This document shows, piece by piece, positions 44,490 to 55,150 of a DNA stretch of 64,000 nt; the stretch's first letter is position 1; each line of letters opens with the position of its first letter. The stretch comes from Cycas panzhihuaensis (lineage: Eukaryota > Cycadophyta), in NCBI GenBank assembly GCA_023213395.1, contig CM041465.1, forward strand, positions 82,901,741-82,965,740, written 5' to 3'. Made by a program: the position numbers and the translations under genes. The notes beneath the pieces are model-generated. The model made no database searches. It was not told the DNA's origin and saw only the letters and a list, made by a program, of their open reading frames with translations.

Positions 44490-44661
44490 GGTGTCTTTTG
44501 AGAAGGGAAGAAATGAACAAGGGACTTACAAAAGTGATGGCAATAAATGATCAATCACTATTTACAAATGGGAGATGTAATGAAGCAGTGTAACAGAAGG
44601 AAGAATAAAAGAAGTGAGAATGCTTGCTCAAAGATGAAGGGAGCAACTTAGAAAAAAGTCA

Positions 44662-44870
44662 CCAACACTTGTGATAAATATTAACCTGACACAATAGGAA
44701 TATGAGAAGCACTATGATGAAAATTGGCCGCCAACACTTGTGGCAAATATTAACTTGACACAACAGGAATATGAGAAGCACTATGATGAAAATTGGCTAC
44801 CAACACTTGTGGCAGAATTATCCTGACGTAGCAGAAATGTAGCACTATGATTGCACTATGGATCACTATT
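44662..44870 (-). repeat. 69-bp tandem repeat in D leader
   Basis: Units start at 44662, 44731 and 44800 with CCAACACTTGTG. Two are near-identical and the third decays after about 25 bp. The shared body contains GGAATATGAGAAGCACTATG. Confidence 0.88.
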
Positions 44871-45656
44871 CGCAAATATGTAAGTGATCAATATACAAGA
44901 TTATAGACCAATGTTGAAGCTGACATCATTGGATGCACACAACTCTAAAACTCAAATGTGGGATGTGTAATCAACCCAATAGCCTCTTTACTTGTGTCCA
45001 ACATGTAGTTGAGGTTGTTAAAGGGATACCTAGGCTTCTAGTAGAATTAAGTTGGCCTTCACCCATAATACCCGCAATTGTGCTTGGTGATGAAATCCAA
45101 GTTACAATGGAGCCCAAGTACTCCCAATCCTCACCCCATTCACCAATGAGCAGCTATATACCTCCTCCAAAGAGTGGTACGTGCATACCTCTTGTATTAA
45201 AGTTTTAGTTTTCCTGGTTGGTTATCAGGATGATCCCTGATTGAGGCACGATGGTATGGCTAACCAAACTTCACCAATATTTTGGTTAAGTTCAAACTTG
45301 AAACGCACACCTCCTTTATGGCACGGTATTTTTCCGACCAAGGTATCTCAACCCTGGCAAGTGTATGAACAGGTGCAAGATGGCAAAAAGTAATGTACAT
45401 GATACATTCCTTTTAGGGACAGTGAAAAGATTATCAAATTTGCATCAAATGTACATATAACTAAAAATAGAGTGTTTGTTTAGTGTGCTTTTGGAGTGAT
45501 GAAATGAAATGTTGAGAAGTGAGGTGAAGGCACTGGATATTACTCTGATCTGGGTGTTTTCCACTCACTTTTACAATGGGCTCTGAAGCCTTAAAAAAGG
45601 AAAAAATTTCCTTCACTTTTTTTTCTTTTTTTTTTCTTTTCACAAAAAAAATAGTC

Positions 45657-46005
45657 TTCACTAAAACAACAATAACTTTCTCCCACAACAATGAAATTGA
45701 ATGTCTATTTTCTTGCTACAAACTAGACCCAGAGCCGCATCTTTATGAAGTGGAATCAGGTCAAGATGAGTTTTGCAAAATTTTTGGCAACCCCACAAAG
45801 TGGACAGAATATATTTTTCCAAAATTCTTGCTAAAAATAACTGTTGTTCACTAAAACAACAATAAAATTCTCATACGACAATGAAATTGGGTGCCAGTTT
45901 TTGTGCTAGAAACTAGACTCAGAGCCGTATCTTCAACAATTAGAATCAGGTCAATTGGAGCTCTGTAGAATTTTTGGCAGACTTGCGAAGTTTAGTAAGC
46001 AAATT
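45657..46005 (-). repeat. 190-bp tandem duplication in D leader
   Basis: TTCACTAAAACAACAATAA starts at about 45658 and 45848. CAATGAAATTG, AGAAACTAGAC/ACAAACTAGAC, CAGAGCCG.ATCTT and GAATCAGGTCAA follow in both. Confidence 0.85.
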
Positions 46006-46498
46006 TTATTTCTACAGAAAATCTATCTTCTAAATATCTCATCAACACATGATATCATATGAAATTTCCATCATTTTTTTATCACCAAGATCTTGATATA
46101 GGCAAGGTGAGAGCATACAATGATGGATAATATAAATGACTCCAAATTCTTAGAAAAAAAGGGCAGAACCTCCCCTTACAAACATTCTTCTAAATGCTAG
46201 AAAATTTTTGACAACATTTCTCCTTCTTAAATGGACAAAAAGAGGAGAAAGAAAAGAAGAATGAGATATGCACAAATGGCTACCAAAGGATTGGAATCCT
46301 TGGGCCTTACAACTCATTGTATTGTGCTTCCAAACCTGCAAAAGAGAAAGGGAAAACAAACAATACTAAGTATGCTATGATAAAAACTTGAAAATATTTT
46401 CAAATCCACTTTCACAATCTCCTTCACCACAAGGATTGTGGGGGAGAAGGAAGTGATGGTTCCATTGCAAGTGCAAGTTAGGAATATGAAGGAAGCAA

Positions 46499-46511
46499 GC
46501 TCTGATACTGC
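46499..46511 (-). other. primer-binding site of D
   Basis: The minus strand reads CAGTATCAGAGCT beside the LTR. It corresponds to TGGTATCAGAGC with one mismatch. Confidence 0.7.
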
Positions 46512-46512
46512 A

Positions 46513-46809
46513 TGAAAGGAGTGGGTCTATTCATCATATCCATGCACTATACACAAAGGCAAACATGGGAGCAAGAGAGACTTGAGAGAAAAACAGTAGC
46601 TCTCACAAAATGGGGAGGTAAGAATGAGCCTCCTCCATTGAGCTTTTACTTTTATATTAAGAGAGGGAGCATTAGAGTTAGGTGAAATGAAATTACATAT
46701 AATGCACATCAAAGTGCATTTCACTTAAGTGATTTAATTTAAAGTTCACTTAAGACCCTTTTAGGAATAATTAACTAATGTAATGACCTTGTGACATTAA
46801 CCCATTTCA
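46513..46809 (-). repeat. 5' LTR of D
   Basis: 297 bp, the direct repeat of 39041-39337, followed by AAACT. Confidence 0.95.
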
Positions 46810-46814
46810 AAACT

Positions 46815-47480
46815 CTCTTCAAATAGCTTGTTGGAAGTCTCATTTACTTGATAGCCACTAGACCAAATACATCCTTTTCTATTGGAGACATTTCCAGATT
46901 TATGCACAATCCAAAGACTATTCACTAGAATGTTGCAAAACAAATCTTAAATATATCAAAGGCACTTTAGATCTTGGGTTACAATATACCAAAGCAGATA
47001 AGTCAGGCTTAATTAGATTCAATGAATCTGACTTAGCAGAAAAACATTATGAAAGAAAGTCCACATCAAGCTATTGTTTTAGTCTTGGTACGACTGTAAC
47101 ATCATGTAGTAGCAAAAAACAACCAACAGTAGCTTTGTTTTCAACAGAAGCAGAGTATGAAGCTGTAGTAAGTGCAACTTGTGAAGCAGTTTTGTTAAGA
47201 TAGCTCCTGAGCAATTTAAATCAAGGTTGTCAGAAAGAAACTATAATCTACTGTGATAATTAAAGTGTTATCAAACTTACCAAAATCTTGTCTTCCATGC
47301 AAGGAACAAACACATAGAAGTTCATCATCACTTCATCAAAGAAAAGGTCCAGAATAAAGAAATCAACTTACAATATTATAACAATGATTAGCAAGTCGCA
47401 TATATCTTCACAAAACCATTATCAAAAGATAAATTTTAGTATCTCAAAGATCTGCTTGGGATGAAAAGTATAGGATAAAA
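46815..47480 (+). pseudogene. copia RNase H (element C), right of D
   Basis: After removal of D the frame reads LVGSLIYLIATRPN, then ESDLAEKHYERKSTSSYCFS, CSSKKQPTVALFSTEAEYEA and NQSVIKLTK-like (stop for Gln). The purine tract AAGGGAGGG (47485-47493) precedes the LTR. Confidence 0.88.
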
Positions 47481-47493
47481 CATTAAGGGAGGG

Positions 47494-47706
47494 TGTTAGA
47501 ATATTAATGTTTTATCCTAAGTTTTGTACTATGGTGACCTTTATGTAAATTAAGGGTTATGCGTCGTTGTCCCTCTTCTGTCTTAAAATAACACTTGTCA
47601 CACATGCAATGGATTGATTATGTAAATTAATTGTATATAAGAGATATCATTCTCTTTCATCAATCAAGAAGATCAATTCATTTTTCTTCAAATAAGTTTT
47701 TCAATA
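47494..47706 (+). repeat. 3' LTR of C
   Basis: 213 bp, TGTTAGAATATTAATG to TTTTTCAATA, followed by GATCG. Confidence 0.92.
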
Positions 47707-47711
47707 GATCG

Positions 47712-48540
47712 AACTCTATAACCACAACGAAGAAATTACCAAACTGCCATGAGGAGAACACCCACATAAAATGCCCATAGAGAATTAAATCACCAAGATA
47801 AAGAAGCCCAATGGAAAATTGATCATTGCACACGAATGAACAGAGAGAGAATTTTTTTTTTTTTTTTACTTTTCCTAAGGTTAGGAAAAATAATGTGGTT
47901 TGGCATATTCTTTTTTGAAAGAAGCATATTCTCCCATTTACAAAAGTTATCTATGCAAAAAGCAAAAAAAAAAAAAAAAAAACATCATATCACATTAATC
48001 ACATGAGCAAAATAGCTAGGAGAAATATCACCACCTCTAGAATTGCATGCACTACATTATGAGCATAGTCATTTTCTTAATTTGCGAATTTCAAACTATG
48101 AAATCATTATTTTTCATAAAGGTGGTCAACAAATAAAGCATTAAAAAGTCACTTGTCAATTACGAGAATTCACATTTTTCTTGATTTTAATCAAGTATGC
48201 AAAAAATATGAGCTATGTCAAGAAAATTTAACACCTGCAAGAAATGTGGGTCATAAAAAATATTGACACTTGTAAGGGAAATTTTATATTTTTGGAGTCA
48301 ATTTATAAGCTTTCATCAAGCATGGCATGCCTTGTCAAGGAAAATAGTTTCTTTAAGGAAGACATATTTGAAGACTCTAAGTGAAGATTAGAGGAGCCTT
48401 CCCTAGCTTTTGTGCAAATGATGGAGATTGAAATTGTAGTGGCAAGCTGATGCTCAAACCCAAATGATGGTACAACAAACACAATAGCTCCTACAAGCTC
48501 AACAAACCTAGATTCACACAATAGTCCCTGTCCAATAGTC
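47712..48540 (+). other. F interior, noncoding or decayed
   Basis: About 830 bp including T and A homopolymer runs near 47850 and 47965. No capsid motif is recognised here. Confidence 0.45.
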
Positions 48541-49260
48541 ATAGTAGCTATCCCAACATTTCACAGCACCATCAATGTTGAAACCTTGGATAGTTAGATC
48601 CAAAGCTTACAGGCTTATTTCATATGTCAAAGTATGACAAATGAAGAGAAAATTGTTGTGGCTAAAATACACATGGTAGAGCAAACCTTAGTATGGTGGA
48701 AAATGTATGTAAACATGCATGATGAAATAACATCATGAGAAAATTTTAAAACAATATTTCAATAGCGTTTTTATCCCATTGGATGAAAAGATGAGAGAAA
48801 GAAGAGGTAATTACAATTATGATAGCAAACTAGACAATTTGTCCAACAATATATCTATATTTTTAATAAAATGGTCATAGTGGTAGAGTCCTAGGATTTT
48901 GAACACACCCTCATGCTCAAATTCTTGAGTGGACTATTCTTGTCCTTATAGCAGGAATTAGACTTGATAAAGATCTCCTCTCTAGATGAGGCTTTCTATT
49001 ACACACAAAAGTAGAAAGCAAGCTCCACAAAAGACCTTTTACTAGACCGCAACAACAACAATAGTTGCAATGACTGTTGAATAAATCTTTCAATCAGGAA
49101 AAGGAAACCGATGTAGTAGATTCTATAGTTCCAGAGAAGGGGAAAGCCAAGTATTGCACATTGCATAAGATTGGTAGTCACTCCAATGAGGAATGTTGGA
49201 AGTAGAAGGAGTAGTACAAAGCCAAGGCAAAGACCTTGGTAGTTGAAGAAGAAAACAATA
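48541..49260 (+). pseudogene. gypsy gag (element F)
   Basis: The capsid core is readable through stops: TLVWWKMYVNMHDEI, ENFKTIFQ*RFYPIG, QTRQFVQQYISIFNKMVIVV, DFEHTLMLKFLSGL and SSLDEAFYYTQK. A His/Cys motif CTLHKIGSHSNEECW near 49150-49200 is the zinc-binding end. Stops often replace Trp or Gln codons. Confidence 0.82.
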
Positions 49261-49800
49261 CACCAAGTGAAGAGGCTAGCATGTCAAGAGATTCAATAGA
49301 GACACCAATAATACATGTCATGAATTCGATGGTGTTGGATCTCAATCAGATCCTAATGACAATGGACTACAATGCTTTAGCTAGAGAAACTCTTTTTACT
49401 TAGACTTACCAAATTAAAGACCACATGGTACTATGCATTATTGACAATGGCAATATGAAAACTCTGATATCTGCTAAACTTGTTAGGGATCTCAATCTCC
49501 CTATAAAGTGTCATCCTAACCTCTAAACTTTGGAATGGGTTCAAAAAGAAAGAGCACCCCAAATAAAGATTGATACAGTCTATCACATAACATTTGTAAT
49601 GAAGCCCTATCTAAACATAGTCACTTGTGATGTAACTCCCATGGATTGTTGTGAATTATTTTTAGGGAGACCCTATCAATATGATAGAGAGGCGGTATAT
49701 TATGAGCTCATTAATATATATCACTTGTGGAAAGATAACATAAATTATGTGCTCCACTCTTCATCATCCCCAATCAGTTCGAGAGCGAGTACATAAGTAG
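49261..49800 (+). pseudogene. gypsy protease (element F)
   Basis: CIIDNGNMKTLISAKLVRDL is the retropepsin active site (D-N-G instead of D-S-G). TLEWVQKERAPQIKIDTVYH and CELFLGRPYQYDREAVYYEL form the second half, typical of gypsy elements (LLGRPWQ-D). Open from 49530 to 49796. Confidence 0.85.
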
Positions 49801-50360
49801 CCAAACTCACGAGTCTTGTTCAAAAAGGCACTAACCTATTTGTGAGAGCAATGCTCGAACCAAACACCCCACAGATGCAGATGCTTCTCAAGACAACTTT
49901 GCCCCTAGAGCCAGGAGATCCCACATCATTAGAGAGGTCTATCTAGGAGTAGATCATTCGCATACCTTGTTGATGAGTGCACCTCCATCCATTCCAGTAG
50001 ATTTGCATCTAGCACAAGTAGCACGATATGACATTGTGCCAAATGTATGACACACTGAGGAAGGGTATAATCATGTAAACCCTACTTTGTGTGATGATCT
50101 TTCAATGTCCATTGGACACACCCTTCGAGACACTCCAATTGGCATTTGTCTGTCATACATTTAGAGTGCAGCCAAAGATTGTTATGTGAAATTCCTCATA
50201 CCCGTACTCGTCAAAAATACTTCTTGGTACCAAGCGACCTCATATGACATCATCTCTCTTCATAATAAACAAGGAGAAGACATGATCTACCCTAGCCATT
50301 ACATATTACCTTTTGCTTATCCATTGAAGACCAAGAAATTGGGGACAATTTCCTATACAA
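49801..50360 (+). pseudogene. F C-terminal region of unknown function after protease
   Basis: A continuing frame with few stops reads PTLCDDLSMSIGHTLRDTP, then KFLIPVLVKNTSWYQATSYD and EDMIYPSHYILPFAYPLKTK, up to the PPT. I see no RT, RNase H or integrase motif, and I do not recognise a domain. Confidence 0.5.
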
Positions 50361-50370
50361 CAGGGAGGAA

Positions 50371-50440
50371 TGATGAATATTACTCATCCATATGTCATGA
50401 CATTATGTAATGCAATGTGTAAATTATTGTACTTTTATGT
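50371..50440 (+). repeat. 3' LTR of F, first 70 bp
   Basis: Follows the purine tract CAGGGAGGAA. It matches 26573-26642 at 64 of 70 positions and is then cut by G. Confidence 0.85.
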
Positions 50441-50645
50441 TGTTAAAGTATTAATATTTTATCTTATAGCATCCTTTTAACTTAGACTTTTTGAGGGTTA
50501 TGGGTCTCAACCCTGCTTTAAATTTGTCCTGACACTTGGCCTACATGTATAGGTCTGCTCATGTATAATCTATGTATTTATATGAGAGTATTTCTCTCCC
50601 TCATTAATGCAAGGAAGAACCTCTTATGTTCATGTTGTTTTAATG
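50441..50645 (+). repeat. 5' LTR of G
   Basis: Begins TGTTAAAGTATTAATATTTT. Resembles J's LTR. The expected terminal CA reads TG before the PBS, so the last bases are mutated or the edge is one or two bases off. TATA-like TGTATTTATATGAG lies near 50573. Confidence 0.72.
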
Positions 50646-50660
50646 TGGTATTAGAGCAGG
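50646..50660 (+). other. primer-binding site of G
   Basis: TGGTATTAGAGCAGG, the initiator-Met complement with one C-to-T change. Confidence 0.8.
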
Positions 50661-51351
50661 GCTGTTAGAGCTTCGGAGAGAATTGTTGTTTTTTATTAAA
50701 ACTGATGGAGGCATCTCAATAGCTTTTGTTGCACCAATGGGAGAAGATATTTGAGGCCCAAGTTAACTATGCGAAAGGTACACTTGTTCATTAATTACAG
50801 GGTGTTGTACATATGACAAAATTCAAAGTGCTTAGAATTGAATAAAAGTTCACCAATAGATTCCCCTTAGTGAGGAGAGCTTGTTGTTCCAAAGAATCAT
50901 CTCCAAATTTTGCTTCATTCAACAGGAAATCGTCATTTTGCAAGGGTGCGGGTTTGAGATTTCAAACAATAATTTCTCTCATTTTTCTTTGTTTCAATGG
51001 GTAAAATCTTACTCCAAAGTCTTCGTCTAAATATTATCTTTCATTCAAGTATAAGTTTGTTGTATTTGATCAAGAATTTGTGAAGATACAGGCATTTTTT
51101 GTTTCAAAACCCTAACCAGTCGTACATCTTTCAAGGTTGTTTTTGAGTACATGAAAAGTTCAATAAAAAAAAAAAGAACTTTAGATCTGAGCAGAGCATG
51201 CTACAAGCTTTCTTTTGAGTATAATTTTTCTAGAATCTATACAACTATACTTTTCATACTATTTCGTACAATTGTATGGGCATAAAACTAGGTTCTGCCT
51301 TTTTTCTTGTCTCTAATAAATTTCCTTAGAATACTTTTCAAAAATTTTAAA
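50661..51351 (+). other. leader of G
   Basis: About 690 bp with no coding or repeat feature recognised. Confidence 0.5.
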
Positions 51352-52259
51352 ATGGCCTCAGTATATTCTCTCAGTGACTCTAACAAACTGACAGGACAAA
51401 GCTTTAATGCCTGGAAATAAAAAATGAAGGGTCTTTTGGTGGCAAGAAAAGCTTGGAATACTGTTATTGGGAAGTAAACCAAACTAACTGATATAGTTGA
51501 CTTGATCAACTGGGAGGAAAGAGATAGGAATGCTCATGCTCCTATCATGTTGTCTATAGGAGACTCACTGTCGAGTCACATTTGTGAAACTGACATATCT
51601 ATTGATGCTTGGAAAATTTTGGCCTCTTTTTATAGAAAAAAAAATGTAGCACATATAATCTCCCTCAAAGAACAACTATACAAACTCCAGTTAAAGGAAG
51701 GAGAATTTTTTATAAATTTCATTCCCAAGATAGTAGAAATCAAGGACAATTTAGCCTCTACAAGAGAAACTATGTTTGACTCAGAAATAGTCCGCTTGAT
51801 TCTTAATAAACTCCCAAAATACTTTGATACTATGGTAAATACTCTTACTATTGGTGGACATGTTGTTAATATGACTTTTGAAACCTTGATTGGACATATG
51901 TTACATTAAGAATAAAGAATAAAGAGATACAAAGAGGAGGCTAAAATTGAAGAATCCTTCATTTTTAGACTGAGAATAAATGGTAGAGGTCCCTCCAGAA
52001 GCATCTTAAGAGGGAGAGGAAGATTTGCAAGAGGAAGATCCTTAAAGGCACAGGGTAGGTCTAGACTAGTTGATTCTAGAATCTACTATCAATGTGGAAG
52101 ACATGGACATCTTGCCAATAATTGCAGGTTCTATAACTCTCCAACCTATTTTCATTGTGGGTGAATGGAACATTTTGCTAACCATTGTCCTCAAAAATCC
52201 TTAGAGGAAAATGAGTAGAAGGAAACTACAACAATGAACTAACCAAAGAAGATGAAGAT
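51352..52259 (+). pseudogene. copia gag (element G), truncated by H
   Basis: MASVYSLSDSNKLTGQSFNA, WEERDRNAHAPIMLSIGDSL, SIDAWKILASFYRKKNVAHI and SEIVRLILNKLPKYFDTMVN are seen. The 51502-51909 stretch is open for 135 codons. CCHC knuckles follow: YYQCGRHGHLANNC and a second (YFHCG*MEHFANHC) with a stop for Trp/Arg. Confidence 0.87.
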
Positions 52260-52499
52260 TGTTAGAATATAATGTCTAATCCTTTGTATATTAATGTATT
52301 ATATTTAACTGTTGCACTATAATAGTTAATGTTAAGTGATGTAAACATAAGTGCAACATATTATGTTAGTCAGTCTAAAACCCTAATGGGTTATTAGGTA
52401 CCTCATATATAAATATGGAACCTATCTCTCATAATACACAAGAGAGTTCATTATTTTCTCACATCAATCTTTGATACGTCTGGGTTTCCTGATCTAACA
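52260..52499 (+). repeat. 5' LTR of H
   Basis: 240 bp, TGTTAGAATATAATGTC to GATCTAACA. TATA-like CATATATAAATATGG lies at 52403-52417. Confidence 0.9.
52403..52417 (+). promoter_or_regulatory. TATA-like box in H 5' LTR
   Basis: CATATATAAATATGG lies about 80 bp before the LTR end, followed by a CTCTCATAA.AC word also seen in B's LTR. The promoter role is inferred. Confidence 0.4.
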
Positions 52500-52512
52500 T
52501 GGTATTAGAGCC
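52500..52512 (+). other. primer-binding site of H
   Basis: TGGTATTAGAGCC abuts the LTR. Confidence 0.82.
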
Positions 52513-53652
52513 ATCTTAGTCTTTGAATCATGCAAGAAGAGGACTTACATTGTATGTCAGACAAGACCGTACACTTGTACAAACCAAAAATTTTTCAAGC
52601 TCAGAACGAGATGAAACTTGACCCGAAGGGGCACCTCGACCTGCTCATCCTTTTTCTCTAAAGGACCAAAGTATGAATCTGCCTTTTCCAGCCCTAAAGC
52701 CTGCTTGAGTCCACATGACCACCACTAGATTTTTTTTACTCATTTCTCTCTGCACGGACCGTTATACCAGGAAAACCAAGTATCATCAGAAAGCTCTTGA
52801 CATAATCTTTCCATCGATATATGATTCGGGGGTTCTGCCTTCCAGATCTAAGAGAAATGTGCAAAATACTCAAAAAACCCTAGCCTCCACTTGGAGTTTC
52901 GTCTGGTGTTTTCTTCCCATTGTGAGATCTAATAAAAAATCAGGTTGTAGATCTGGAATCTACTCATCAAGGCCATTCATTTGAGACCGTTTTTTAAGTT
53001 TTTCATGAAAGTCAATTTTTTGGCTCATTTATTGATCTATACCACCATCCATACGACTGCCAGCAGCATAACCTTCACTCAGGAAATTACTCAAAATTTT
53101 CCCTGTTATATTTTCCTTGTTCTTGGCTAAATATTTCCGTCTCTTTTATTTTTCAAACGAAAAAAAAAAAATTTAAAATAAAAGAGGGGTATATTTGTTG
53201 TGTTTACCTTCATATATGATATATACTCTCCATTTCTTTTCCCACGGGTAGATAACACAGCTTGGCAACTACCTGTTCTCAGCCTTAGAGGCCCTGTTCC
53301 AGGGGTCTATAACAATTGCAGTGGATCTGTCGTTCTTGGCTAAGTACATTGGGAGTTTGGAACTAATGTGTGAAGTGAGGGGAACCAAAAGGACCCAATA
53401 CCTATGCCTCAGACAAAACCCGCTCACGGATTTGAGCCTCCATGTACTGAAAGGTATATAGGAGGACCCTATAGGACCTTAAGCCCATCTGAGATCAGGG
53501 AGCCTGACCGACCGCCAAAGCCTCATAGTGCAATGGTTAGCGGTTAGTGCCATGAAGTAACCTATCTCAAATCTCCGTCGAAGGTTTATCAACAAGCCTA
53601 CGAGTCCAGGTAATCCCATATCTAGACTTGATAGAATTTCTCACCTCATCAT
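52513..53652 (+). other. leader of H with the module shared with GY1
   Basis: The segment at about 53230-53610 is homologous to about 5870-6260 in the gypsy element GY1 and ends some 40 bp before H's gag ATG. An A-rich run lies at 53160-53180. Confidence 0.7.
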
Positions 53653-54500
53653 GGCCTCCTCTCTTTGACTTTCTGAGTCTGAGAAACTCACTGGTGGCAA
53701 CTATGAATCATGGAAGACCAAGATGAGGTCTATTCTAGTGGCTCAGGGTGCTTGGGACCAGACAAAGAGCATCAAACTTGAACCTGCGAATGTTGCTGAA
53801 AAGAAAGTGTACCTGGAACAAAAAGGCTTTGCATTTGCCTCCATAACTCTATCAGTTGCAGACTCCATCCTACCTCACATAGTCGGTGCCACCACTCCTC
53901 ATGAGGCTTGGACCACATTGAAGACATTGTATGCTCAGAAAAACACTGTATGTGTCATGGCACTCAAAAATCAAATAACTACACTAAGGATGTCTGAATT
54001 AGAAGACTTCACCTCCTTCCTCGAGCGATTCAAGTTATTTCATGAGAACCTGGTGTCAGTTGGAGTGAATTATTGATCTTATTATACACAAACTTCCTGC
54101 CCGATTTCAGAACTTTGTAACATCTTACAAGTTGATGGCAAAAATTGCACAGCCCTCCTTTACTACCATTTGTGGTCTACTTCTACATCATGAGCAGACT
54201 GAAACCAACCTCGAGAATGAATTCTCATCCAGAGTGAATATTCGAAGTAGGGGTACCACCAACAGAGGAAATCACCATGGATCAGACTGAGGAAGAAGAC
54301 GACCCACAAACTATATCCTTGGTAGAGGACGTTCTTCTCCTCGCTCCACCCCCTTCCAATACTCAAGAGGATGACTGGGTCACCAAATCATTTGCTATTA
54401 TTGTGGAAAAGTTGGCCATTATACCACTGACTACCATCACCGGAAGGCCGATACAAAAAAGGGGATCATAGCTTCAGGTAGCCACTTAGGACAACCCGAC
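53653..54500 (+). pseudogene. copia gag (element H)
   Basis: MASSL*LSESEKLTGGNYES, then WKTKMRSILVAQGAWDQTKS, TPHEAWTTLKTLYAQKNTVC and LKNQITTLRMSELEDFTSFL. A shift at about 54075 leads to IIHKLPARFQNFVTSYKLMA. A CCHC-like knuckle CYYCGKVGHYTTDY has its last Cys changed to Tyr. Confidence 0.88.
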
Positions 54501-55150
54501 AGAAAGGAGTCAATTGAGGAAGAAGAAGAAGAGACCGCATTTGTAACAACTCTTTCCTCAGTAGTACAGAACAAAAGTCATGATGATTGATTCATAGACT
54601 CTAGAGCCTCTAGACACATGATCCACAAAAGAACTTGGTTCAACAGCTTGAGTCCTTCTCAAAATTGCAGTTCAGTTGAGCTTAGGGATGACACCACTCA
54701 CCCAATACAAGGACATGGAACAATACCTGTTACATTGCCAGATGGAAACACTAAAAAAGTTGGTCATGTGCCCTATGTACTAGGGATGACAAAACATTTG
54801 CTATATATCTCTCAGTTGACCGACAACAAGCTTCAAGTCCTATTTGATGGTGATGGATGTGTCATTTTTTATAAATACAAAGGGAACAGAGTAATTGGTG
54901 AGGGCATCAAAACCAATGGACTGTACAAATTTCTCGCCTCACCAATTCACTTTGCCCTTTATGTAATTGAAAATGTTGATAATGGAAAACTTTGGCATTT
55001 ACGCTATGGTCATTTGTCTTATGATGCTTTATCCTTATTAAGCAAACATGATATGGTGCACGTTCTTCCATGGATAAAAAAATCTAGCCCCATTTGTAAC
55101 ACATGCATGATGGGTAAACAACATAAACTACAATTTTCTACTAGCACTAC
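54501..55150 (+). pseudogene. protease and GAG-pre-integrase (element H)
   Basis: FIDSRASRHMIHKRTWF is the protease site, with Gly changed to Arg. Then open for 264 codons from 54618: GHVPYVLGMTKHLLYISQLT, LWHLRYGHLSYDALSLLSKH and CNTCMMGKQHKLQF. Confidence 0.9.

Larger units (their letters stand above)
44490..46496 (-). other. long leader of D
   Basis: About 2 kb without coding signal. About 44930-45390 is alignable with K's leader (about 830-1290). It holds a 69-bp array and a 190-bp duplication. Confidence 0.7.
39041..46809 (-). mobile_element. Ty1/copia element D, complete
   Basis: 7.77 kb on the minus strand with two 297-bp LTRs that differ at about 21 positions, and TSD AAACT (39036-39040 and 46810-46814). 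PPT AAGGGAGAGAT on the minus strand (39338-39348) and a PBS CAGTATCAGAGC (46499-46511) mark the ends. It carries gag, zinc knuckle, protease, integrase, RT and RNase H with stops, plus a 2-kb leader containing two tandem arrays. Related to K. Confidence 0.95.
27551..47706 (+). mobile_element. Ty1/copia element C, complete, host of E and D
   Basis: C's own sequence is about 4.97 kb once E (27599-35009 with its duplicate) and D (39041-46814) are removed. It has a 5' LTR split by E, PBS, gag, protease, integrase, RT split by D, RNase H and a 3' LTR. TSD GATCG at 27546-27550 and 47707-47711. Removing D restores ETLFK*LVGSLIYLIATRPN across the junction. The LTRs differ at about 19 of 210 positions, making C older than D and E. 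Many stops. Confidence 0.93.
26573..50440 (+). mobile_element. Ty3/gypsy gag-protease-only element F, host of C and G
   Basis: Own sequence is 26573-27550, 47712-50370 and the start of its 3' LTR at 50371-50440. It has a 5' LTR, PBS, gag and protease, then a further ~190 codons with no RT or integrase motif before the PPT at 50361-50370. It is interrupted by C (27551-47706) between GATCG duplicates, and its 3' LTR is cut by G after 70 bp. The first 70 bp of the LTRs differ at six positions. It looks like a non-autonomous, TR-GAG-like gypsy derivative. Confidence 0.75.
50441..52259 (+). mobile_element. Ty1/copia element G, 5' part (LTR, leader, gag)
   Basis: Inserted in F's 3' LTR (flanking pentamer TATGT at 50436-50440). 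It has a 5' LTR, PBS and gag with two Cys-rich knuckles, then is cut by H at 52260. The remainder lies beyond I, right of the window. Confidence 0.85.
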
